Source of the DNA: Candidatus Sumerlaeaceae bacterium
GTDB taxonomy: Bacteria > Sumerlaeota > Sumerlaeia > Sumerlaeales > Sumerlaeaceae
Length of the DNA stretch: 64,000 bases
Assembly (NCBI GenBank): GCA_019695055.1
Contig: JAIBAT010000104.1
Location: forward strand, 30,770 to 94,769
Direction: 5' to 3'
Below the pieces are notes generated by a model. The model was not told the DNA's origin. It saw only the letters and a list, made by a program, of their open reading frames with translations, and ran no database searches. A program made the translations under genes and the position numbers. Shown here one piece after another: positions 16,871 to 24,482 of this stretch (its first letter is position 1; each line of letters opens with the position of its first letter).

Positions 16871-18316
16871 ATGGGAAGCATGTTCAATGGATACGGCAAA
16901 CCGGGCAAAGCGTCAATAGTTGGGATATTCTGTGCAGTGGTGACGATTCTGTCATTTTCATCACGGGCGATGGCCGGCGATCCGGCTGTGACCAGCGCAA
17001 CCGGCGCAGTGATTCCGCCGCCGGGGACGACTGAGACCCTTTCCCTGGATGAACTTTCCACACTCACGTTGGCGGACCTCGTAACGACCCGCGCCCTAAA
17101 GGCCGAGCGGGAGAAGTTCCTGGGCAGGATGAAGCGGGAGAAGATCGAGAGTGTTCTCCCCGCAGGGCTGACCTCTGCCACGCTGGACAAATGGGATGAT
17201 GCGCTATGGGTCATCAAACTCCTCTACTTGCGCAATGAAATGACCAGTCAGGCACTGGCTGCCTCGCTGGCGGCGTATCCGCAGATGGATGAAGCCTTGC
17301 AGCGGGTCACCCTGGAGACGGCGTACGCTGTCTATGGGCGTGAGTTTACGACGGATGTTTTGAGGATTGCTGAGATCACGACCTCCCCCAAGCACTTTGC
17401 GATGTGCGCCCACTATGCGAACCGGGCATTGGATAATGCCGATTGCCGGACAACGTTGACAGACCTGATGAAGCTGCGCTTTCCGGATTGGAGCACGACA
17501 CCCATCCTCGTGATGCTTGAGCATGACTTGCGTGTGGATGCCGCCACGGAAATCAAGTCCCGCCCCGCCATGGCAGATTTGTTCGCGCACAAATTACCTG
17601 GCGATACTCCGGTCATCTTCAGCTTGCAGCGGCGTAATCGCGAGTATCCGGGGATGGCCCTGGTGCGGCTGCCGGACGGGAAATTTGTGCGGCGTCCGGA
17701 CGGGAGCATTTTCGCCGTCTCGCACCTCGCGTTCTCCCAGTCAAATTTGCCCGGCTATATCACCAACGGCAATACGCCCGAGGGTCTTTTCACGATTGTG
17801 GGGTTGGACCGGACAAAGAATCTTTTTATCGGGAAGACTCCATTTTTCGCGACGGAGGTCCCCTTCGAGGCGCCGCTGGATCGCTACTTTCATAATGCGA
17901 CGCTGAAGGGTCAAGTCTGGTCGCTGGAGTGGTACCTGGGAGCGTGGCCGGTTTCCTGGCGCGATTACTTTCCGGTTCGGGAGGCGTTTTACGCAGGTCA
18001 GGCCGGCCGCAGCGAGATGCTTTCGCACGGCACAACTATTGATCCTGCTCCGTATCGGGCGAAGCCGTACTATCCCAACACGCCGTCCATCGGGTGCCTG
18101 ACGGCGAAGGAGATTTGGTCGCCCGAGGATGGGCATGCGCTTGTCAGCGACCAGCTTTCGCTGATCAAGGCTTTCATTTCGAGCGGCATGACGTATGGTT
18201 ACCTGATAGTGGTGGACCTGGATTCCTCGCGCCGCCCGGTGGTGCTGGAGGATGTGCTGATGGATTTGCTCGCTGCGGAGGGACGGCCCCATGAGACTAA
18301 AGATGCCACGAAATAA
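16871..18316 (+). CDS. Exported L,D-transpeptidase (YkuD)-like protein
   Basis: The 481-residue protein starts with a signal-peptide-like segment (VGIFCAVVTILSFSSRAMAG), then a helical region, then a C-terminal domain whose motifs fit the YkuD fold: MLSHGTTID, with the conserved His, followed about 20 residues later by TPSIGCLTAKE, with the candidate catalytic Cys. Such enzymes cross-link peptidoglycan or attach proteins to it. The spacing between the His and Cys motifs is slightly longer than in typical family members, so the assignment is by motif only. I chose the ATG at 16871; another ATG lies three codons later. bshA follows 28 bp downstream. Confidence 0.68.
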   Translation: MGSMFNGYGKPGKASIVGIFCAVVTILSFSSRAMAGDPAVTSATGAVIPPPGTTETLSLDELSTLTLADLVTTRALKAEREKFLGRMKREKIESVLPAGLTSATLDKWDDALWVIKLLYLRNEMTSQALAASLAAYPQMDEALQRVTLETAYAVYGREFTTDVLRIAEITTSPKHFAMCAHYANRALDNADCRTTLTDLMKLRFPDWSTTPILVMLEHDLRVDAATEIKSRPAMADLFAHKLPGDTPVIFSLQRRNREYPGMALVRLPDGKFVRRPDGSIFAVSHLAFSQSNLPGYITNGNTPEGLFTIVGLDRTKNLFIGKTPFFATEVPFEAPLDRYFHNATLKGQVWSLEWYLGAWPVSWRDYFPVREAFYAGQAGRSEMLSHGTTIDPAPYRAKPYYPNTPSIGCLTAKEIWSPEDGHALVSDQLSLIKAFISSGMTYGYLIVVDLDSSRRPVVLEDVLMDLLAAEGRPHETKDATK

Positions 18317-18344
18317 ACTAGCTCGAATGCGGCAGTAGGGGACC

Positions 18345-19532
18345 ATGGACAAACAGCTTCGAATTGGGATCGCCTGCTTCCCAAGTGTCGGGGGAAGCGG
18401 CGTGGTGGCCACCGAACTGGGCCGTGAACTGGCCAGGATTGGGCACAAGATCCATTTTATCAGTAACCAAGTGCCCTTCCGCCTCGATCAGCCAGAGTTC
18501 TTCGAGACCATTTACTACCACGAAGTGGAGTCGGTACGCTACGAGGCGATGTCGGCCCAATCCTATGGGTTCGAGCTGTCCTCGAAGATGATCCAGATTG
18601 CCATGGATGAGAAGCTCGATTTGCTGCACGCGCACTATGCCGTGCCCATGGCCATCAGCGGGATTCTTGCGAAAGAAGTCCTCAAACCGCGTAACCTGCG
18701 GATTGTGACGACGCTTCACGGGACGGATATCACGCTTGTGGGGCGGGCGCCGTCTTTTTTCCCGCTGACCAAGTGGGCGATCGAGCACAGCGATGCAGTC
18801 ACCACAGTTTCGAACTGGTTGCGGGAGCGGACCTACGAGGAGTTCGAGGTCGATAAGCCCATTCACGTCATCCACAATTTCGTGGATACCGTGCGGTTCG
18901 CGCCGGGGCGCAGCCGCTGCCATCGTGCGCACTTTGCGCGGCCCGACGAAAAGATCATCATGCACCTGTCGAACTTCCGCCCTGTGAAGCGAATCCAAGA
19001 TGTAGTGCGCACCTTTGCACGCATTGTTGAGAAGGTTCCTGCACGGCTTTTGCTGATCGGCGATGGGCCCGAGCGGGAGCACTGTCTGGACCTGGCGCGC
19101 AATCTCGGTGTGATGGATCGCACCTATTTCCTCGGGAAGCAGAATCTCATCGAGAACTACTTTGCGATTTCGGACCTGTTTCTGTTTCCCAGCGAATACG
19201 AATCGTTTGGTGTGGCGGCTCTCGAAGCCATGAGCACGGAGGTGCCCGTTGTTGCGACGCTTGGGAGCGGGCTGTCCGAGGTTGTGGAGGACGGGAAGAC
19301 TGGCTTTCTGCGGCCTGTGGGGGACATTGAGGGCCTGGCAGAAGCCAGCGTGAAGATCCTGACCGATGCTGTCCTTGCCAAGTCCATGGCTGACGCGGGG
19401 CGTCGGCGCGCGACCAACTGTTTCCAGGCCCATCGCATTCGCGACAAGTACATGAGCATCTACAATTCTGTGATCGAGGGGACCGAACCGCAACTGGGCG
19501 CTCCCTGCGTGGAGACACTGCCGGTCGGATAG
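18345..19532 (+). CDS. bshA: N-acetyl-alpha-D-glucosaminyl L-malate synthase
   Basis: The 395-residue GT4 glycosyltransferase has the distinctive BshA N-terminus (RIGIACFPSVGGSGVVATEL), the LHAHYAVPMAISG segment, TLHGTDITLVG and the donor-binding FLFPSEYESFGVAALEAM motif. BshA joins UDP-GlcNAc to L-malate, the first step of bacillithiol synthesis in the cytoplasm. Bacillithiol is a low-molecular-weight thiol that replaces glutathione. The deacetylase bshB and ligase bshC are not in this window. The gene is 28 bp after the transpeptidase-like gene and 57 bp before a large membrane protein gene, so all may share a transcript. Confidence 0.93.
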   Translation: MDKQLRIGIACFPSVGGSGVVATELGRELARIGHKIHFISNQVPFRLDQPEFFETIYYHEVESVRYEAMSAQSYGFELSSKMIQIAMDEKLDLLHAHYAVPMAISGILAKEVLKPRNLRIVTTLHGTDITLVGRAPSFFPLTKWAIEHSDAVTTVSNWLRERTYEEFEVDKPIHVIHNFVDTVRFAPGRSRCHRAHFARPDEKIIMHLSNFRPVKRIQDVVRTFARIVEKVPARLLLIGDGPEREHCLDLARNLGVMDRTYFLGKQNLIENYFAISDLFLFPSEYESFGVAALEAMSTEVPVVATLGSGLSEVVEDGKTGFLRPVGDIEGLAEASVKILTDAVLAKSMADAGRRRATNCFQAHRIRDKYMSIYNSVIEGTEPQLGAPCVETLPVG

Positions 19533-19589
19533 TTTCGGTGCCATGATTCCGGGCTTGCAAGGTGGCAAGGGGGCTGGTTTGATTTCCCA

Positions 19590-22181
19590 ATGAATTTCAG
19601 GATTCGAAGCTGTCCCCGCCATGGTTTGCGGATTCTTGTGTTCGCCTGCCTGTTTTTTTCTGCTTTCTGCGGAATTGGGAATGCCGTGACGGTGGATGGG
19701 TCTGTGGGCTTCTCCGCTGTTTTCAGGCCGGGGAAGTGGACACCCATCAACCTGACTGTGGAGAATATCCCCCGGGCAGACAAGGCGCGCCAATCGCTGA
19801 AGGATTTTGCGGGTACGGTCCAGACGGTGACGATGGACTCCGGCTATAAACCGGTCGCGCGGAATTACGAACGCGCACTGTCCGTGCCCGTCAATGATCG
19901 TAAGAAGGTCCTGCTCTATGCAAAGTTTCCCATGGATGACAGCGAAATCCTGGTGGAGCTGAAGGACCAGGATGGCCGCACGGTTGCGGAGGCGAAGCTG
20001 CCCAAGAAGGCCGTCAAGGAAGACGAGGAACTTGTGGTTTACGTCGCGAGTTCGGAGGCGCCGTTTGCGCTGCCCAACCTGCAGGGATTCCCGGGGATCG
20101 TCAACGCGATCATGGCGCCGGAGGATCTTCCGGATCGCTGGTATGGATACGAGGGAGTGTCACTGCTGGTCATTCCCCGCGCCACGCAGAATCTCCTGGA
20201 AGGGGATAAGGGCGCAGCTCTTCGCGACTGGGTGGCCCAAGGTGGAAAGCTGCTGGTGCTGGGTGGGCGAAACGGGCAGACCTACAAGGGTTCGATGGTC
20301 GAAGACCTGCTGCCGGCGACCATTGAGGGGGACGGCATCTACGCGTCCAGCGACGGGCAACTGAAGGAGGAAGTGGGCGCGACGACGGCGACGGCCGGCG
20401 GCCTTTTTCAGATCAACAAGTTGAAGCTGCGACCCGGTGCCAGGGAACTAATTGGCAGTGGCAACCTGCCCCTGCTGGTCGGTCGAGCCTACGAGTCGGG
20501 CACGGTCATGTACCTCGCCTCGGATTGGTCCCAGAGGCTTTTTCAACTTTTTGCCATTCCCAAGACCCTGGCGACAATTGTCGGGATTGAGCCCGGATTT
20601 GAGGACATTCAAAAGCGGTACCAAAACTCATTTCTGAACATTGACAGTGGAATATTTGGTCTTGGATCGGCGGTTAACCTGCCAAATCCTGCCATCATTC
20701 TTGCGATTTTGTCGTTGTACTTTGTGCTGGTTGGGCCGCTGAACTTCTTCCTGCTGGCGCGGCGCAAGCGGCTGGAACTTGCGTGGATCACGGTTCCGGT
20801 GATAGTGATCCTGTTCACGGCGGGGATCTATGGGGCCAGCTCCCTGCTGAAAGGGCACGACACGGTGCTGCGCGAGTACTTTCTGTATACCGGCCGGGCC
20901 AATGCGGAGAGATTCCGCCTCGATTCCCTGAGCATGCTCTGGCTATCCGACCGAATGACATGTAATATTACGGGCGGTGACAACACGGTCGCGCGCGAGC
21001 CGTTCACCGATTGGGGATACAGCTACTATGGCAGCCGCTATGGTGGTTTTGGCGGAGGGGGAGGCGCCATTCCGGGGGAGATCACCCGCGTGGTGCAAGG
21101 CACTGATGCCATGAAGCTGATGGATCGGGCCATCTCGCAGTGGAGCACGGAGTTTTCCGGGGCGTCGTGTGTGGGCAGCCTTGGCGGGTCTCTGGAGAGC
21201 GACCTGCAATTACATGGCGCGAAGCTTACTGGAAAGATACGAAACAACACGAAGAAGGCAGTGAAATATCCCTGTCTGGTGGTGGGGAAGAGACTCATTC
21301 CGCTGGCGAAGGAAGATCCACCCGGGAGCAGCCGAAATGCTCCAGTGGTTCTGCAGCCGGGGGATTCCTACGATGTGGACGAGGTGATGGATGGCCCGGT
21401 TGTGGATTTTTCGGGTACTCAGCAGTCCGACCGCGCCGGTTTGAAGGGGATGGACAGGGCCATATACCAGTCGTTTATCCAACTGTTTGGTGGTGAACGG
21501 ACCGGGGTGTCCACGGATTATCCCGGGTGCCTCCTGCTTGCAAGTGTAGGTGAACCGGACGCTGCAACGGCGGTCTCGACGCCACTTACGGAGAGCACCA
21601 CCCATGGCTTTGTTGCGGTGGATGTGCCTGTCGCAATGAACGGGTGGAACCCGGTCAACAGCGTTGCGGGGAAAACCCTCGCGGCGATGGATCTTCCGCG
21701 GTACCGCAATGCAAGGATTCCCGTTGCCCAGGACCCTGTCAGCTTTCGATTCAATTGGCCATCGCCGCCTTCGGACGATGTGCTCTTTGAGGGCGATTTC
21801 TCGATGTCTCAAGGCGACAAATTGCCGGAACTGAAATGCGAAGCCTACAACTTTGAAAAGAACGAATGGACTGCCCTGAAATTGGAGCGGTGGACACCGC
21901 CGACGAAAAAGACGGGTGGCCAGGGCAACGACCAGCGGAATACTCAGTCCAATGAAATTCGGGTGAAATTCCAGTTGCCCGCGGGGCGGGCTTTCTGGCA
22001 TCCCTTCTCGCCAGTCTCGGTGGTGCGATTTTTTTCGCCCCAGGGAACTGCCCTGACCACAAGGGGGCCGGGGTATGGTTCCGGGTCGGCTTGGGAGTTG
22101 ACTCCACCGCGGTTAACAGCTGGCAATGTGCCTGCCGAGTTGCCGCAGTCGGATCCGAATTTTGGAGATGTTCCCATTTGA
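19590..22181 (+). CDS. Large exported membrane protein of unknown function, linked to an ABC ATPase
   Basis: An 863-residue protein with a signal peptide (ILVFACLFFSAFCGIGNA), a long extracytoplasmic region and two adjacent transmembrane helices at about 368-390 and 399-418, separated by a basic loop (LLARRKRLELAW). Residues about 190-226 (LRDWVAQGGKLLVLGG) resemble the glutamine-amidotransferase-like fold often seen in large bacterial membrane proteins. A Gly/Tyr-rich stretch occurs near residue 480. The ABC-transporter ATPase gene starts 31 bp downstream, so this protein may act with it as an accessory or membrane partner, although it lacks the helix number of a normal permease. Function unknown. 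Confidence 0.75.
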   Translation: MNFRIRSCPRHGLRILVFACLFFSAFCGIGNAVTVDGSVGFSAVFRPGKWTPINLTVENIPRADKARQSLKDFAGTVQTVTMDSGYKPVARNYERALSVPVNDRKKVLLYAKFPMDDSEILVELKDQDGRTVAEAKLPKKAVKEDEELVVYVASSEAPFALPNLQGFPGIVNAIMAPEDLPDRWYGYEGVSLLVIPRATQNLLEGDKGAALRDWVAQGGKLLVLGGRNGQTYKGSMVEDLLPATIEGDGIYASSDGQLKEEVGATTATAGGLFQINKLKLRPGARELIGSGNLPLLVGRAYESGTVMYLASDWSQRLFQLFAIPKTLATIVGIEPGFEDIQKRYQNSFLNIDSGIFGLGSAVNLPNPAIILAILSLYFVLVGPLNFFLLARRKRLELAWITVPVIVILFTAGIYGASSLLKGHDTVLREYFLYTGRANAERFRLDSLSMLWLSDRMTCNITGGDNTVAREPFTDWGYSYYGSRYGGFGGGGGAIPGEITRVVQGTDAMKLMDRAISQWSTEFSGASCVGSLGGSLESDLQLHGAKLTGKIRNNTKKAVKYPCLVVGKRLIPLAKEDPPGSSRNAPVVLQPGDSYDVDEVMDGPVVDFSGTQQSDRAGLKGMDRAIYQSFIQLFGGERTGVSTDYPGCLLLASVGEPDAATAVSTPLTESTTHGFVAVDVPVAMNGWNPVNSVAGKTLAAMDLPRYRNARIPVAQDPVSFRFNWPSPPSDDVLFEGDFSMSQGDKLPELKCEAYNFEKNEWTALKLERWTPPTKKTGGQGNDQRNTQSNEIRVKFQLPAGRAFWHPFSPVSVVRFFSPQGTALTTRGPGYGSGSAWELTPPRLTAGNVPAELPQSDPNFGDVPI

Positions 22182-22212
22182 TGAAGCCTGCCCGTGAAAT
22201 AAAGGAGACAAC

Positions 22213-23139
22213 ATGATTCAGACCTTTGGACTCGTGAAGCAGTACAAGAACCTCACAGCCGTGAATTCCCTGGACCTGACGGTCAATGAGGGCGAAATCT
22301 TTGGCTTTATCGGGCCCAATGGCGCGGGGAAAACGACAACCATCCGGATGCTGGCCACCCTGACCAAGCCGACCAGCGGGCATGCACTTGTGGCGGGGTA
22401 TAACATCCTGACCCAGGCCGATGAGGTGAAGCGGGTCATCGGTTACATGCCGGACTCTTTTGGCGTCTACGAGGACATGAAGGTCTGGGAATACCTGGAT
22501 TTCTTTGCGGCCGCCTACAAGATTCCCAAGGAAAAGCGCGGGCAGATCGTGGACGATGTGCTGAACCTGACGGACCTGATTTACAAGAAGGACGACTACG
22601 TCGAGGCGCTGAGCAAGGGTATGAAGCAGCGGTTGTGTCTGGCCAAAACGCTTGTCCATGATCCGAAGGTTCTGCTACTGGACGAGCCTGCGAGTGGTTT
22701 GGACCCGCGCGCACGAATCGAATTGCGGGAACTGCTGAAGGAGCTTTGCAAAATGGGCAAGACGATCCTGGTGAGTTCACACATCCTGACTGAACTTGCG
22801 GATTTCTGCACATCCATTGGAATCATTGAGCAGGGCCGATTGCTGGCGGCTGGCAAGGTGGACGACATTCTAAAAAACGTCAAGGCGTCGAAGGTCGTAA
22901 AGGTAACAGTTCGCGAAAACGCCGAGAAGGGGCGCGAACTCATGGCGGCTCACCCCAATGTCAAAAGTGCCGAAATTGAGGGAAATGTGGTCATCGTGCA
23001 TCTGGATTTGTCCTGCGAGGACACGTCGTTTATTGCCGAGGAGTTGCTCAAGAACGGTATCAAGTTTACCTCGATGAAAGAGGAGGAACTGGACCTGGAA
23101 GACATCTTCATGAAGATCACGACGGGTGCGGTGCAATAG
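22213..23139 (+). CDS. ABC transporter ATP-binding protein
   Basis: The 308-residue nucleotide-binding subunit has Walker A GPNGAGKTTT, the Q-loop region GYMPDSFGVYEDM, the signature LSKGMKQRL, Walker B VLLLDEPASGLDP and the switch His in VSSHILTEL. The C-terminal extension (about 225-308) resembles the regulatory domain of ABC-2/NatA-type exporters. A strong AAAGGAGA ribosome-binding site precedes the ATG. No ABC-2 permease gene is adjacent; only the upstream 863-residue membrane protein is linked. It converges on the di-haem oxidoreductase gene, with a short GC-rich inverted repeat between the two stops. Confidence 0.92.
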   Translation: MIQTFGLVKQYKNLTAVNSLDLTVNEGEIFGFIGPNGAGKTTTIRMLATLTKPTSGHALVAGYNILTQADEVKRVIGYMPDSFGVYEDMKVWEYLDFFAAAYKIPKEKRGQIVDDVLNLTDLIYKKDDYVEALSKGMKQRLCLAKTLVHDPKVLLLDEPASGLDPRARIELRELLKELCKMGKTILVSSHILTELADFCTSIGIIEQGRLLAAGKVDDILKNVKASKVVKVTVRENAEKGRELMAAHPNVKSAEIEGNVVIVHLDLSCEDTSFIAEELLKNGIKFTSMKEEELDLEDIFMKITTGAVQ

Positions 23140-23151
23140 GCCTGTGGCCTG

Positions 23152-24396
23152 CTAAATGGAGTTCAGAAACTCCAATAGCTGCTGTTGCTGTGTGGCGCTA
23201 AGGCGGTTGTAGAGGTCGCGGGTCCGGGCGGCTTCGCCGTCATGGGCGCGGATGGCCTCATCCACTGTGGCGGCTCGTCCGTCGTGCAGATAGGGCCCAC
23301 TGGCATTCAATCCCCAGAGCGGCGCAGTCTTCATGTCCTGCATTCCTGCCGTACCTTGCGCGATTCCATCGCCCAGGGTTCCCATGTCATGCAAGAGAAG
23401 GTCCGAATACAGGTTCACAGGTTTGCGATCGAAGACAGGATCAGCGTTTGAGGCGGTGGTCAATGTTGGCACGTGACAAATCGCACAACCAATCTGGGAG
23501 AACAGACGCTGCCCCCGGCGAGCATTGGTTGTCAAGGTGGTGGTCGGCGGAGGCGCCAGGAATTTCCCGAAATCCGTGGATAAATCGACAATTCCCTTGT
23601 TGGTTTGTGGATCAATCACATCTTCGGGATCAGCCACAGTGTCGTAGGTCTCCAGCACGGCCGTATTGCCATTCGGGGCATTTTCCGTCGGGTGGAAACG
23701 GTTGGTGATACCCATTTCGTTCAGGTATGCATCCGAGTTAAACCCGAGAAGAGTTGCCTGCTGAGCCTTCCACCCAAATCGCCCCACACGGGTTTGGGAT
23801 GTTGGAGTGTCAAAGACCTCTGAGACTTTTCCCTGGATTCCGAAGGGTTTACGCTTGAGCGCCAATGCGCGGATTGCGGCGTCCGGGATTGCCTCGACAA
23901 GGCCCAGGCCGAAAAGGGGAGTTGTTTGGCGCTTCGCCGTAACATTGGCCTGCGCGGGGATTACCTCGCGGCAAACGGGGTCGGTGAACTTCGATTGTAG
24001 GAGAGAGCCGCCAAGTTCTGCCAGTGGATCAAATTGGCCATTGGAGACCAGGCCAAACCGGGTTACAACAATCGTGCTGCTGCCGCCGCTTGCCGGCCCG
24101 CTATGACAGGCCACGCAGGAGTTGTTGTTGAAGATGGGGCCCAGCCCGATGGATTTGGTTTTGACGGTGTTAAACTCCGCCTTTCCAACATTAAAGGCGA
24201 TAAGCTGGTCGGGAGTCAAACCGGGAAGGGGATCGCCAAACTGGGTGGAGACGGCCGGCGAAGATGCCAACACAGGGTCGCCGGGCATTCTGCTGAAGGA
24301 TTCCGGTGCACAATGGCCGGAAGCGGAAACAAGACCAATGGAGAGCAAACAGGCGGGAATCCTGAAAAACCAAGCATACGACATCATAAATTCCAT
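23152..24396 (-). CDS. Di-haem oxidoreductase (DHOR / DUF1111-type putative peroxidase)
   Basis: The 414-residue exported protein carries two c-type haem sites, Cys94-Val-Ala-Cys97-His98 (NSCVACHSG) and Cys304-Ala-Ile-Cys307-His308 (GCAICHVP), in the order and spacing of the DHOR family. The C-terminal APLWGLNASGPYLHDGRA motif is also typical. A signal peptide (FFRIPACLLSIGLVSASGHC) sends it to the periplasm, where such proteins are thought to be peroxidases or thiol oxidoreductases. Partner imelysin or iron-uptake genes, often linked to this family, are not seen. It lies 86 bp downstream of the PilB-like gene on the same strand. Confidence 0.88.
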   Translation of the reverse strand: MEFMMSYAWFFRIPACLLSIGLVSASGHCAPESFSRMPGDPVLASSPAVSTQFGDPLPGLTPDQLIAFNVGKAEFNTVKTKSIGLGPIFNNNSCVACHSGPASGGSSTIVVTRFGLVSNGQFDPLAELGGSLLQSKFTDPVCREVIPAQANVTAKRQTTPLFGLGLVEAIPDAAIRALALKRKPFGIQGKVSEVFDTPTSQTRVGRFGWKAQQATLLGFNSDAYLNEMGITNRFHPTENAPNGNTAVLETYDTVADPEDVIDPQTNKGIVDLSTDFGKFLAPPPTTTLTTNARRGQRLFSQIGCAICHVPTLTTASNADPVFDRKPVNLYSDLLLHDMGTLGDGIAQGTAGMQDMKTAPLWGLNASGPYLHDGRAATVDEAIRAHDGEAARTRDLYNRLSATQQQQLLEFLNSI

Positions 24397-24482
24397 AAAC
24401 CGTCAGTAAGATGAGGCAAGTATGCCACGCCTGAATCCCTTTCATTCAACATGAAAGATGCTGGGGTAGGGAAGGGACTGGA

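Noticed and set aside
18318..19793. A 491-codon open frame on the minus strand opposite bshA
   Set aside because: It lies entirely opposite the well-supported bshA gene, has no family motifs and is rich in His, Pro and Arg, as expected of the complement of a GC-rich gene.
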